A DNA stretch of 64,000 nucleotides from Paraburkholderia nodosa DSM 21604 (GCF_000519185.1 NZ_JAFA01000017.1:63049-127048); one strand, 5' to 3'. Counted from the first letter of the stretch, positions 46,051 through 55,564 are shown. A program made the numbers and translations. The notes: a model not told the origin generated them from the letters alone.

Positions 46051-46177
46051 ATTGCGGCTGCTCGCAACCCGGATTCGCATGGCAGTACTTATCAACGAAA
46101 TAGCGCCGTCAAACGTTCCGTACGCTTGAACTGTCCGCGAGTCTCGAGATTTACCCGAATATTCGCCCGTTCTCACT

Positions 46178-46211
46178 AAAAAGTGCCAGCGAAAATCACT
46201 TTTGTGTAAAG
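46178..46211. repeat. bipartite intergenic motif, copy 2
   Basis: AAAAAGTGCCAGCGAA, 8 variable bases, then TTGTGTAAAG: the same core and spacing as copy 1 at 43943-43976, in the same orientation, 165 bases upstream of the Tsx-like gene. The two copies bracket the beta-propeller gene as direct repeats 2.2 kb apart. Confidence 0.6.
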
Positions 46212-46356
46212 GCATTCAAGCGGGTATCGCATACATTCCATTCCACCGCAGCGGGCTTTATCACGTTGACCAACGCAAGGCTTTGCCGACGGTGCGAAAA
46301 ATCGAGAGTCGTAAATCGACCGCATCTTGCATACCGACAAAAATATGGAAGGAGAC

Positions 46357-47424
46357 ATGAAAAAAACGATCGCTATCCGCACGCCACTGTTAAGTGTTGC
46401 CGTCCTCAGCTGCTTCGCCGGTGCGGCACATGCAGCGGATACCTCGCAGACTGCAGAGGGCGCGGCTCAGCCGGCGCAGGTTGCCCAGACGGACAGCAAG
46501 GCATCCAGCGCCACGCCGATTCCGGCCGCCGCGCCCCTGACGCTGTCTCAGGCCAGCACCGTGACCGCGCCGCTCTCGCCGCCGCCGGGACTGTACACCC
46601 CGCCGACTTCGTGGAACGACACGTATATCGGCTATCGCGTCGGCACCAATTTTTACTACCCCGGCGTGCGAACCGAAGCCGGCGCACCCGCCAAAATCAC
46701 GCAGAACATCGGCTATCTGACGACCACGGGCGGCTTCAAGTTCGGCAGTTACGCGTTCAACGTGGATTACCTCGTCTCCAGCATGGCGAATCCCGAAGCG
46801 GGTCCGACCAATCAATACGGCTATCCCACGCCGGGTTCGGGCGGCGCGCAGGAACTCTACAGCGTCGGCCGCGTCTCGTTCAGCGCAGGCAAGATTTTCG
46901 GCAGACCGTTTTCCTATGGCTTCATGCGGGACTTCGGCCTGACGGTCGGCTATGAATTCGGCACCAAGAACGATGCCTTTGCCCAACGGGCCCGCATGGT
47001 GGTTGTCGGGCCCACCATCGACCTTGCCATACCCAACGGGTTCTGGAATATCACGCTCGGCGTTCGCACCGAGAGCAATCACGATGGCATCACGAACGTG
47101 GAGGTGCATTTCAACCCCGCCGTGCACCTCGAGAGTTCCTGGCTCTATAACTTCCGTATCGGTCCTGTTCCTCTGGTCTTCAAGGGTTTCGCAAGCGTCA
47201 CCGGGCCGAAGGGGAAGGATGGCGCCGGAGTCGAGACCACAACGGAGTTCCTGACCCGCGCGTATCTGCTGGCTGACGTCGGATCGTTCGCCGGCCATCC
47301 GCGCACGGCGTACATGGGTCTTGGCTACGAATACTGGCACAACATGTACGGCACGCCGGCTTCCGAACAACCGGGCACGACTCAGACATCCGTCCCGATG
47401 TTCGTGGCCGAAATCCACTTCTGA
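46357..47424 (+). CDS. outer-membrane beta-barrel protein, Tsx/OmpK-like
   Basis: A 355-residue exported protein: Sec signal (MKKTIAIRTPLLSVAVLSCF, cut at AHAADT), a Gln/Ala/Pro-rich linker of ~50 residues, then a beta-barrel with alternating strands (YIGYRVGTNFYYPG, YAFNVDYLVSS, FGLTVGYEFGTKND, GFWNITLGVRTESNHDG, AYMGLGYEYWHNMYG) that ends in FVAEIHF, with the C-terminal Phe needed for outer-membrane insertion. The layout resembles Tsx-type nucleoside channels, but the match is loose. ATG 46357 has a GGAG site. It may be co-regulated with the beta-propeller gene through the shared motif. Confidence 0.75.
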   Translation: MKKTIAIRTPLLSVAVLSCFAGAAHAADTSQTAEGAAQPAQVAQTDSKASSATPIPAAAPLTLSQASTVTAPLSPPPGLYTPPTSWNDTYIGYRVGTNFYYPGVRTEAGAPAKITQNIGYLTTTGGFKFGSYAFNVDYLVSSMANPEAGPTNQYGYPTPGSGGAQELYSVGRVSFSAGKIFGRPFSYGFMRDFGLTVGYEFGTKNDAFAQRARMVVVGPTIDLAIPNGFWNITLGVRTESNHDGITNVEVHFNPAVHLESSWLYNFRIGPVPLVFKGFASVTGPKGKDGAGVETTTEFLTRAYLLADVGSFAGHPRTAYMGLGYEYWHNMYGTPASEQPGTTQTSVPMFVAEIHF

Positions 47425-47500
47425 CCGGGGATGACGGTCGTCGGCAACCGTAGTGCGGGTTGCCGATGGCCGCGGATACCGAATCCGCGTTGCCTCGCGA

Positions 47501-48181
47501 CTATCCGCCGAGCGCAATGATCGCCATCGTCAGCACGACCCCAAGCAGCGTCATGGCGAAGCCCGCTCTCATCGCGCCCGCGCCGGTGTAGCGTCCTAGC
47601 GCAAAACCGGCGGTGAACAGCATCGCGAGCGTGAGGATGCGTGAGATGACGAGCGCCGCCGTGTGATCCCTCACGAGGATAAAGGGCAGGGCAACGGGGA
47701 ACGTCGATACGACGACGAGCAGAAAAACGCCCAGTGCCCCAAGAAAGTCATCGCGCCTGAACTGCGCGCGAGGTGGCAGCGTAGGCGCCGCGGCGAGGCG
47801 CGCGCGAATCAACTCGAGTTCTTCGTCGTCGACGAGCGGCTCCAGCGCCTTCGGCAACGCGCCGCGCAATGCCCGCACGGCTGCGGCGCGGTCCGGTTCG
47901 CGCTTGACGGTCAGGGCGAGTGTCAGGCGCTGTCCGCGATCCGCGAGCGTGCGAACAAGATACATCACGGCGTCGGCGAGGCCCCAGGCGAGATTGCATC
48001 CGAGGGCGGCGAGGAACAGTTTGCGGCCGGCGTCCTCGCCCGCTGTGACCGCCTTGACGGCTCCGACGAACGTCAACGCCATGAACAGGCCAAAGCACAG
48101 TTCGGTCACGCGATCGACCGTATTGAGGATGGGCTCGCGCTTTTCGGCTGCGGCTTGCCGTGTCGGGGTAGTGGTGTTCAT
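47501..48181 (-). CDS. VIT1/CCC1-family membrane protein
   Basis: A 226-residue membrane protein with about five helices in two groups (TELCFGLFMALTFVGAV, FLAALGCNLAWGLADAVMYL; then DDFLGALGVFLLVVVSTFPV, ALVISRILTLAMLFTAGFAL, MRAGFAMTLLGVVLTMAIIA), separated by a charged loop with an EELELIRARL segment. This matches the VIT1/CCC1 iron/manganese transporter family. Start MNTTTPTRQ at 48181; the frame extends upstream without support. It lies 28 bases after the SulP stop on the same strand, so the two are probably one operon. Confidence 0.8.
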   Translation of the reverse strand: MNTTTPTRQAAAEKREPILNTVDRVTELCFGLFMALTFVGAVKAVTAGEDAGRKLFLAALGCNLAWGLADAVMYLVRTLADRGQRLTLALTVKREPDRAAAVRALRGALPKALEPLVDDEELELIRARLAAAPTLPPRAQFRRDDFLGALGVFLLVVVSTFPVALPFILVRDHTAALVISRILTLAMLFTAGFALGRYTGAGAMRAGFAMTLLGVVLTMAIIALGG

Positions 48182-48209
48182 ACGGCCTCGTGCGAGAGGG
48201 GATGCGCGG

Positions 48210-49961
48210 TCATCGCGTTCCGTGTCCGGGATGGCTACTGGCAGACGATACGCCATTGCGCGACATGGCATGCTCCACCTCCCACCACGCGGCGAGCGCC
48301 TGTTCGAGATTGAGAAACATGCGCTCATGTCCAAGCACGCTGCCAAGCGGTGCCTTCTCGACGACGGCAAAGACTTCCGGATTGAGGCCGACGACCCAGA
48401 CTTCGATCCCGCTCTCGCGACATTTCCTCTCGGCCTCGGTCAGCATCTTCAATGCTGTGTACTCCACATCGAATACCGCCCGCATATCGAGCGCGACGAC
48501 CCTGGGGCGTGCCTGGGCGAGGAGCGGCACGATCTTGTGCACGATATTGGCGGCGTTGAGAAAGAAAATTCGCCCCTCGGGCCGCAGGAGCAGCAGTCCG
48601 GGAAAGTCCTCGTCGTTTGGATGCTCGTCCGATATCGGCCGGAATACGTTCGTGCCTGGCTTGCGTCGCAGCACGTGCACGGGGGGATCGGATACCTGAT
48701 GGGCGAGTGCGACGAGCGAAACGACGATGGCGATCAGAATGCCTTGCAGCGTGCCGAGCAGCACGACGCCCACCAGCGCCACGACCGCCCAGACAAACTC
48801 GGTACGCCGGATGGCGAGGATCGCGCGAAAGTCCGCCGGGTTGAGCAGGCCGATCGAATAGACGATCACCACGGCAGCGAGCGTGGCATGGGGCATGAGA
48901 CCGATGACGGGCGCGAGCAGCACCATGGTGCCGAGCGTCACGGCGGCGGTGGCGAGTTCGGCCAGTTGCGAATGCGCACCTGCCAGCCGGTTGACGGCCG
49001 TCTGGGTCGTTCCGCCGCCCGCGGGCATCGAGCCGAACAGGGCGCCCACCGCGTTGCCGAGGCCCGTCGCCAGCAGTTCGCGGTTCGGCAGCGGAACGGG
49101 TTCCCCGCTGAGCGCGAATGCGCGCCCTGAAGCAATCGTTTCGGTAAAACTCATCAAGGCAATGCCCACCGCCGCCGGCCAGAGCGCGTCGATCAGCGAC
49201 AGATCCGGCATCACGAACGACGGCAACCCGGTCGGGATCTGGCCGACGATCTCCACGCCGTACCGCTGCACGCCAGCGAAAGCGACGCACGCAATCCCGA
49301 GCGCCACCGCAATGAGCGGGGCCGGGGACTTCGGATACCAGTGTTCGAGCGCGACCAGCACGGCGATCGTCAGGGCGCCCATCGCAACCGTCGCCATCGA
49401 CGCATGGGGAAGCCCTGCGGCGAGCGCGGACACGTTATGAAAGAAAGACCCTTTCACGACGTGAATGCCAATCAGTTTTGGCAGTTGATCGAGCACGATG
49501 ACGATGGCGATGCCGGCCTTGAAACCCGTCAGCACGGGCTCGGAAATGAAGTTCGCGACAAACCCCAGCCTGAGCAAGGCAGCGAGAACGAGGATGAGGC
49601 CGACGAGCAGCGTGAGCGTAGCGGTCGCGACGAGCAGTTGGGTGGTGTTGCCATCCGGTGCGACCTGACCGAGCGCGGCCGCGCTCAGGATGGCCAGCGT
49701 CGCGCTGGTGCTGACGCTCAGTGGCCTCGACGTGCCAAAGAGCGCGTAGATCACCATCGGCACGAACGCCGTGTAGAGCCCGGCCTCGACGGGCAGTCCG
49801 GCGACGGTCGCGTAAGCCATCGCTTTGGGCAACACGACAGCCGCTGCCGTGACGCCCGCGACGACGTCGGGTTTGATCCACGATGTCGGGTAGTCGCGTA
49901 CCCATTCGAGAACGGGAAGACGAAAGCCGGATTTGCGGTGCGACGCGGACTGATCGCGCAT
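48210..49961 (-). CDS. SulP-family anion permease with STAS domain
   Basis: A 583-residue SLC26/SulP transporter. The N-terminal helical core starts RDYPTSWIKPDVVAGVTAAAV with VLPKAMAYATVAGLP, and includes SVSTSATLAILS and the GSMPAGGGTTQTAVNRLAGA segment, all typical. A C-terminal STAS domain (LLLRPEGRIFFLNAANI, ALDMRAVFDVEYTALKML) follows. Substrate could be sulfate, bicarbonate or a dicarboxylate. ATG 49961 has a GGAGG site. Likely first gene of an operon with the VIT-like protein. Confidence 0.92.
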   Translation of the reverse strand: MRDQSASHRKSGFRLPVLEWVRDYPTSWIKPDVVAGVTAAAVVLPKAMAYATVAGLPVEAGLYTAFVPMVIYALFGTSRPLSVSTSATLAILSAAALGQVAPDGNTTQLLVATATLTLLVGLILVLAALLRLGFVANFISEPVLTGFKAGIAIVIVLDQLPKLIGIHVVKGSFFHNVSALAAGLPHASMATVAMGALTIAVLVALEHWYPKSPAPLIAVALGIACVAFAGVQRYGVEIVGQIPTGLPSFVMPDLSLIDALWPAAVGIALMSFTETIASGRAFALSGEPVPLPNRELLATGLGNAVGALFGSMPAGGGTTQTAVNRLAGAHSQLAELATAAVTLGTMVLLAPVIGLMPHATLAAVVIVYSIGLLNPADFRAILAIRRTEFVWAVVALVGVVLLGTLQGILIAIVVSLVALAHQVSDPPVHVLRRKPGTNVFRPISDEHPNDEDFPGLLLLRPEGRIFFLNAANIVHKIVPLLAQARPRVVALDMRAVFDVEYTALKMLTEAERKCRESGIEVWVVGLNPEVFAVVEKAPLGSVLGHERMFLNLEQALAAWWEVEHAMSRNGVSSASSHPGHGTR

Positions 49962-50133
49962 GATGCTGTGGCCTCCAGGAACGGGAACACTACCGACGCA
50001 CGCCTACGTCGAATGTCTCACCGCTGCCTTCCTGTGGGCTACTGCATTCAACATGCTGAAGCGGAAATTTGACCAATCCCATGTTGCGGATCAATCGTCA
50101 ATCGGACTTTGGTCCTACTGCGCCAGGCGCGCC

Positions 50134-50211
50134 CGAGCTGCGCTCCGCAAGCGCGCGTACTTCCTGCGCGACGACCGCGAAGCCGCGCCCCTGACTGCCG
50201 GCGCGCGCCGC
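50134..50211 (-). pseudogene. relic of a methyl-accepting chemotaxis protein
   Basis: On the minus strand these 26 codons read AARAGSQGRGFAVVAQEVRA and on to LAERSS, the most conserved hairpin tip of chemoreceptors. No start, sensor or remaining signalling domain is attached: upstream sequence diverges at once and the DGC/PDE stop lies 14 bases away. It is best read as a small fragment left by deletion of a chemoreceptor gene. Confidence 0.75.
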
Positions 50212-50224
50212 GCCGTCGTGCCGA

Positions 50225-52630
50225 TCACGCGGGCAGCGGCGTTGGGCGTACCGCCGCATTCGCCGCGATGTCGGCGATTGCGCCGGCGCTGACGGCGCGG
50301 CTGTACAGGAAACCTTGGGCATGCATGCAGCCGTTCTGCAGCAGGAAATCGCGATGGCCGCTGGTCTCGACGCCTTCCGCGATCAGTTCGAAATTGAGCG
50401 CCTTCGCCACGGCGATGACGGCGAGCGTGATCGCTTCCGTTTCCGTGTCCTGGCCAATCTCGCGCACGAATTCGCGGTCGATCTTGAGGCGATCGACTCG
50501 AAAGCGCTTGAGATACCCGAGGCTCGAATAACCCGTGCCGAAATCGTCGATGGCGACGCGCACGCCCATCTCCCGCAAAGCGGCCAACGTGCGCGCGGCG
50601 AGATCGGGCGTGCGCATGAGCGCGCCCTCGGTCACTTCGAGTTCGAGCAGCGCTGGCGGCAAACCCGAGTCGCACAGCGCCTGCCTGACCTGGCCCATCA
50701 GGTCGCCATGCTCGAACTGCAAGGGCGAGACGTTGACGGAGACGCGTATTGGCCGCGCCGGGTCGAGATTCCAGCGCACCGCTTCCCGGCATGCCTCGCG
50801 CAGCACCCATTCGCCGATGCCGCGAATCAGGCCGGTTTCCTCGGCGACCGGGATGAACACCGCCGGCGACACGCTGCCGAGTTCCGCGTCGGTCCATCGC
50901 AGAAGCGCCTCGGCGCCGATCATCGCGCCCGACGCCATATCGATTTGCGGCTGATACAGCACGCTCAACCCGCCGTTGCGGAACGCCTGGCGCAGGCGCG
51001 TCGAAATGCGCAAGCGCGAGGTCGCGGCTTCGCTCAATTCCGGGCGATAGAACTGGTACTGATTGCGGCCGTTCTGCTTGGCCAGATACATCGCGGCGTC
51101 GGCATTGCGCACCAGCGCGTCGGCATCGTCGCCGTCGGCGGGGTAGAGGCTGATGCCGATGCTGGCCTCGATGAAGAGTTCGTGGCCCGCGACCTGGATC
51201 GGTTCCGTCATCGCGGCGAGCAGTGCGTCGAGCAGCGGTTCGAGCAACGGGGCTGCGCCGTCGGCGATGACCATGAATTCGTCGCCGCCATAGCGCGCCA
51301 CCGTCCCGCGCTCGCTGACGACGCGCTCGATGCGCCGCGCGATCTGGGCCAGCAGCGCGTCGCCGACGCGGTGGCCGAGCGAGTCGTTGACCTCCTTGAA
51401 ATTGTCGAGATCGAGGAAGATCATCGCGAGCGTCTTGCCCGCCCGGCCCGCCTGTTGCAGCTCGCGGGTCACGCGCTCGTCGAAATACTTGCGGTTCGTG
51501 AGGCCGGTGAGCGCGTCGTATTCGGCCCGGTGCCTGAGTTCGGCCTGGGCAGCGAGTTGCGCCGTGACGTCCTCCATCACGCAAAGGGTCGCGCTGCGGC
51601 CGTCGAAATCCGTTTGCAGCTGGAATACATTCATCGAGCGCAGCTCGCCGCTTTTCGTTCTGTGTTCCCAGATGGCCGTGCCGTCGTCCCGGGCGCGCGC
51701 GTGCGCGAACGATGCGCCATGCAGCGCGGTCTTGTTCATGCGCAGGTCGGCAAGCGTCAGCGCGAGCATCTCGCTCGCGCGATAGCCCAGGGCGCGCGCC
51801 GCCATGTCGTTGACGGCGACGAGCCGCATGGACGCGTCGTCGACAATCCAGATCGGCAGCGGGTTGAGCTGAAAGAGGCGCTTATACTTCTTGCGGTTGA
51901 CGTCCGCCGTCTGGAGCGCTTTGCGCAACGATTTCGTGATACGCGCGTTGCGGCGCAGAAAGGCCAGCAGCAGGAGCGCCGCCGCCAGTCCCGAACCGAG
52001 CAGGAGCGCCGAGGCCATTTGCGAATCACGCGACGCCCGGCTGACCGACCGGTCGAGGTGCGCGTCTTCGTCCATGCGGATCTCGCCGATCTTCTGCATC
52101 GTCTGGAAAAAGCGCGCGTCGAGTTCGCCCAGCGACGGCGTATCCATCGTCACGCTGCCCGGCTTGAGCATGGAGTACGTCGCGAGCCGGTTGCTCAGGG
52201 CGCCCAGATGGCGAATCATGTCCTTCAACTCGTCGAGCAGGGCGATGCAGCGCTCGCGGCCTTCGCAGGTCCGCTGCGCCGCGTTGGCGTTGTCGATGAG
52301 CGCCGGAAGCGGATAAATGTAGGCGGCGCGCCGATAGAACGGCCGCGTGCCGATGACCGTGTAGAGCTGCTCATGCTCGTCGAGAAGCGCGCTCTGCAGT
52401 TCGTCGAGATCCCGCTTGGCCGATTCGACTGCACGCTGCTGCGCGAGCGCATATCGCTGCTCATGAGACTGCCGCAGGGCGATGACGGTATTCAGGGCGA
52501 TGGCCGACAGGATCGCAATCAGTGCCAGCGGCGCGACCAGCCGTGTTTTTTGCGTGCTCCATGCGTGCAGCACGCGCCATGGCCCGATGGGCGCCGGCCT
52601 CGCGGCCGGATTTCGTGCGCCATCCCCCAT
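50225..52630 (-). CDS. membrane GGDEF-EAL cyclic-di-GMP protein with PAS domain
   Basis: About 801 residues. Two helices (LVAPLALIAILSAIALNTVI and SALLLGSGLAAALLLLAFL) enclose a periplasmic sensor of ~190 residues; a PAS domain (RLFQLNPLPIWIVDDASMRL), GGDEF and EAL domains follow. The GGDEF site is intact (RYGGDEF) but lacks an RxxD inhibitory site at the usual position. The EAL domain keeps GAEALLRW, NVSPLQ, LEVTE, DDFGTGYSSL, KIDREFV and EGVE, so phosphodiesterase activity is expected. Start chosen at ATG 52630 behind GGGGAC; GTG 52660 is possible. A PilZ gene lies divergently upstream, a likely effector of the same second messenger. Confidence 0.93.
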   Translation of the reverse strand: MGDGARNPAARPAPIGPWRVLHAWSTQKTRLVAPLALIAILSAIALNTVIALRQSHEQRYALAQQRAVESAKRDLDELQSALLDEHEQLYTVIGTRPFYRRAAYIYPLPALIDNANAAQRTCEGRERCIALLDELKDMIRHLGALSNRLATYSMLKPGSVTMDTPSLGELDARFFQTMQKIGEIRMDEDAHLDRSVSRASRDSQMASALLLGSGLAAALLLLAFLRRNARITKSLRKALQTADVNRKKYKRLFQLNPLPIWIVDDASMRLVAVNDMAARALGYRASEMLALTLADLRMNKTALHGASFAHARARDDGTAIWEHRTKSGELRSMNVFQLQTDFDGRSATLCVMEDVTAQLAAQAELRHRAEYDALTGLTNRKYFDERVTRELQQAGRAGKTLAMIFLDLDNFKEVNDSLGHRVGDALLAQIARRIERVVSERGTVARYGGDEFMVIADGAAPLLEPLLDALLAAMTEPIQVAGHELFIEASIGISLYPADGDDADALVRNADAAMYLAKQNGRNQYQFYRPELSEAATSRLRISTRLRQAFRNGGLSVLYQPQIDMASGAMIGAEALLRWTDAELGSVSPAVFIPVAEETGLIRGIGEWVLREACREAVRWNLDPARPIRVSVNVSPLQFEHGDLMGQVRQALCDSGLPPALLELEVTEGALMRTPDLAARTLAALREMGVRVAIDDFGTGYSSLGYLKRFRVDRLKIDREFVREIGQDTETEAITLAVIAVAKALNFELIAEGVETSGHRDFLLQNGCMHAQGFLYSRAVSAGAIADIAANAAVRPTPLPA

Positions 52631-52849
52631 CTTGCTGTCCCCACGCTGCATATTCGTCACCCCGCGCCCACAATCAATGCAATTGACATATCGACAAAGA
52701 TCCGCGCAACTTGAGGGCAGGCAATCGCTATTTCGCCAGGGCGAATTGGGGGCGCGTGAAGAGCGGCCAGACTGTTCAGGCGCTTAATTGTGCGCAGTCA
52801 CGTTAAAATCCCGACGCTCAATAAAAATGAAACGTTGAAAACAGGTGCC

Positions 52850-53206
52850 ATGCGTATGCGAAGTGGACTGGATATGCGTCGGGAGGTCCGTACGCCGCTG
52901 TTGTTCGCCCCGCTGCTTCTGAACAGGGACGGCAAGGCTCTCGCACAGGTCGCTGACCTTAGCTCGCGCGGGGCGCTCCTGCACGCGCGCAACGGACTGC
53001 TCTTCCGGGGAGAGACGGTCTTGGGGTGGCTGCAGTCGGCGCCGATCGACGACGAAGACGACATCGTCCTCGCCGTCGCGCTCGATGTTCGCTGGATCTC
53101 CGAGGATCAGGAAAGAGGATGGAGCCGCGTGGGTTGCGAGATGCACCCGCTGGATCAGCGCTCGATGGCCCGTCTGCAAGACCTCATCGCGAAGGCCGCG
53201 CCCTAG
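52850..53206 (+). CDS. PilZ-domain c-di-GMP receptor protein
   Basis: A 118-residue single-domain PilZ protein. The ligand motifs are present: RREVR (RxxxR type) near residue 9-13 and DLSSRG (DxSxxG) about 25 residues later. ATG 52850 follows AGGTG with good spacing. No other domain or membrane segment. It lies divergent from the GGDEF-EAL gene across about 220 bases, so the pair may form a local c-di-GMP circuit. Downstream partner, such as motility or polysaccharide synthesis, is unknown. Confidence 0.85.
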   Translation: MRMRSGLDMRREVRTPLLFAPLLLNRDGKALAQVADLSSRGALLHARNGLLFRGETVLGWLQSAPIDDEDDIVLAVALDVRWISEDQERGWSRVGCEMHPLDQRSMARLQDLIAKAAP

Positions 53207-53266
53207 CCGTTCAACAAGTCACGCCCAGACGCTAAAGTTTGTGTGCCGGCCGCCGAAAATCCCAGC

Positions 53267-53521
53267 ATGGCGCACGAACAACCCAAACCACCGCAAGACG
53301 ATCCGATCTGGGCAGAAGCACGGGCGCTGGAATCCAGCATCCGCGCGATCAGACGGGCACAGGGAAAGCGGAATCCCGAAGACTGTGTGCCGGGCAGCCC
53401 GGAATCTCTCGCGATCATGGAAGCGTTCGTGCGCGATGTCGGACGCGTGCTCGCGCTCGATATGCTCGAGCGCGGAAAGGGCAATGACATCGATCTGAAC
53501 GGGGCGAGTTCGGCTGGTTAG
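53267..53521 (+). CDS. small hypothetical protein
   Basis: An 84-residue, soluble, charged protein starting MAHEQPKPPQDDPIWAEA, with a helical middle (RALESSIRAIRRAQGKRNPED) and a second helix (SPESLAIMEAFVRDVGRVLA). No recognised family. It lies 60 bases after the PilZ gene on the same strand and could be co-transcribed. Codon use fits the neighbourhood, which favours a real gene, but no ribosome site is obvious. Confidence 0.5.
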   Translation: MAHEQPKPPQDDPIWAEARALESSIRAIRRAQGKRNPEDCVPGSPESLAIMEAFVRDVGRVLALDMLERGKGNDIDLNGASSAG

Positions 53522-53803
53522 ACGATTCGCACAATAAATGATAAACGTTATCATCAGGATTCCAGATTGACATCGCGAATGGATTAATCGGTCGAAAGAG
53601 ATCGCTGCATTCACAACGTCATGGAATAGCCGCGCTGCCCTGATACAACCTGTTACATTGAGTCAAACGCACGTCCCTCAAGCCTCCCGCGCTCCTGTGG
53701 AAGACAACCGAAAGTAATCTTTCACGGCATTTTCTCATTCCGCGACTTATCTCCTCTAGGGCGCTTTCGCGCCCAATTCATAATTCATATCAAGAGGTGA
53801 AGA

Positions 53804-55486
53804 ATGAACGCGTTCGGAAAATGGTTTGGAGTCAGGGCAATCGTCAGTGCGAGCGTGCTGGCGTTTGCGAGCATGGCCGCGACAGCGCAGGATCAGGATG
53901 GCGATCACAACCAGCGATACACGCACGTTTTGCTGATCAGTGTGGACGGGATGCACGAGGCCGACCTGGAAAACTACATCAAGACACACCCGCAATCCAC
54001 CTTCGCGAAGCTCGTCAAACACGGTGTCGAGTACACCCACGCATCGACATCCAGGCCTTCCGACTCGTATCCCGGCCTCCTCGCATTCGCAACCGGCGGC
54101 AGCCCGCTGAGCCACGGCGTCTTCTATGACGACACCTACGACGCGACCCTGTACCCGCCGGGCAGCAATTGCACGGGCACGCCCGGCACGGAGGTGACCA
54201 ACTTCGAAGCGCTCGACTGGGATCTCACCCAGCTCGACGGCGGATCGCCGCCCGCGGGAGCCACGTACGACCCGCGCAATCCGCACATCAATCCCGCGAA
54301 GCTCCCGCTGCGCAAGACGGCCGGCGGCGCCTGCGTGCAGGTCTGGCCGCATCTGTATCTCAAGAACGGCACGAACACGATCTTCGAGATCATTCATCAG
54401 GCCGGCATGCGCACCGCGTGGTCGGACAAGCACCCGGCCTACGAGATCGTGAACGGGCCTTCGGGGCTGGGCCTCGACGAACTCTACGCGCCCGAGATCA
54501 ACTCGACCTCTCTGCAAGCCAATGGCTTTCCGGGTGCGCCCGCGACCGACGACTGGACCGCCGACCCGATATATACCCAGGCTTATGACGGCTTCAAGGT
54601 CAAGGTCGTATTGAACTGGATTCATGGGCTCGATCAGACCGGGACGAAGCAGGTGGGCGTACCCGCGATCTTCGGCATGAACTTTCAGGCGGTGAGCGTC
54701 GGACAGAAGGTCACGTCCGCGATGGAAGGCACGACCACGACGCGTGGCGGCTATCTCGATGCAGCCGGGACGCCGACACTGCCGCTCGAGCAGTCGCTCG
54801 ACTTCGTCGATGCCTCGCTGGGCCAGATGTACGATGCGCTCAAAGCGGGCCATCTCCTGCATTCGACGCTGTTCATCGTCGGCGGTAAACACGGCCAGTC
54901 GCCGATCGACCTCAAGAAGCTTCACATGCTGAGCGGTTCGAAGAACGCGTATGCCACCGCCGATGTGAGCGATGTCGCCACCGTGCTCGGCAATGGCGGC
55001 GTGCCGGTTGCCCAGGAAACGGCCGACGACGTGTCGCTCATCTGGCTCAAGAACCACGGCGATACGGCAAAGGCGGTCTCGATCCTTGGCGCCGACGAGG
55101 CGAGCGGCAATTCCACTCACATCCAGACGCTCTACCACGACGCAGCGCTGAAGGCGATCTGGGGCGATCCTGCCCAGGGCCGTGTCCCCGATCTCATCAT
55201 TCAGCCGATACCCGGGACGATCTACAGCAAGAGCGCGGCGAAGCTGGCCGAACACGGCGGACTCTACACGGACGATACGAACACGCTGCTGGTGGTCTCC
55301 AATCCGAAGCTGCAGAAGAATGTCGTCAATACGCCGGTGACCAACATGCAGGTGGCGCCGACCATCCTGAAGGTGCTCGGTCTCGACCCGCACAAGCTGG
55401 TAGCCGTTCAGCGTGAAGGCACCCAGGTCCTTCCGGGCCTGCAGACCACGGGGGACGACGACTCGGGCGGCAATTCACAGCAGTAG
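53804..55486 (+). CDS. secreted alkaline-phosphatase-superfamily phosphodiesterase
   Basis: A 560-residue exported protein with a Sec signal (MNAFGKWFGVRAIVSASVLA, cut near ATAQDQ). The metal site is visible: ISVDGMHEADL near the N terminus, the nucleophile region TSTSRPSDSYPGLLAFATGG, and a later GGKHGQSPID with metal His. This fits the type I phosphodiesterase/nucleotide pyrophosphatase group. AAGAGGTGAAGA precedes the ATG. It stands alone; a hairpin follows the stop. Substrate unknown. Confidence 0.88.
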   Translation: MNAFGKWFGVRAIVSASVLAFASMAATAQDQDGDHNQRYTHVLLISVDGMHEADLENYIKTHPQSTFAKLVKHGVEYTHASTSRPSDSYPGLLAFATGGSPLSHGVFYDDTYDATLYPPGSNCTGTPGTEVTNFEALDWDLTQLDGGSPPAGATYDPRNPHINPAKLPLRKTAGGACVQVWPHLYLKNGTNTIFEIIHQAGMRTAWSDKHPAYEIVNGPSGLGLDELYAPEINSTSLQANGFPGAPATDDWTADPIYTQAYDGFKVKVVLNWIHGLDQTGTKQVGVPAIFGMNFQAVSVGQKVTSAMEGTTTTRGGYLDAAGTPTLPLEQSLDFVDASLGQMYDALKAGHLLHSTLFIVGGKHGQSPIDLKKLHMLSGSKNAYATADVSDVATVLGNGGVPVAQETADDVSLIWLKNHGDTAKAVSILGADEASGNSTHIQTLYHDAALKAIWGDPAQGRVPDLIIQPIPGTIYSKSAAKLAEHGGLYTDDTNTLLVVSNPKLQKNVVNTPVTNMQVAPTILKVLGLDPHKLVAVQREGTQVLPGLQTTGDDDSGGNSQQ

Positions 55487-55496
55487 CCGCAGCGTG

Positions 55497-55531
55497 CGCC
55501 GACGGTCCCTTTTGGCTTGGGGCCGTCGGCG
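55497..55531 (+). terminator. stem-loop after phosphodiesterase gene
   Basis: Perfect 9-base arms CGCCGACGG (55497-55505) and CCGTCGGCG (55523-55531) with a 17-base loop containing four T. No T-run follows, so termination is uncertain. It lies between convergent genes and may serve both. Confidence 0.55.
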
Positions 55532-55564
55532 TGTCGTGAAGATGCGCGTCCGCCGCCGCAACGT

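Noticed and set aside
50315..52714. 799-codon plus-strand frame opposite the GGDEF-EAL gene
   Set aside because: Antisense shadow; the minus strand has complete GGDEF and EAL motifs.
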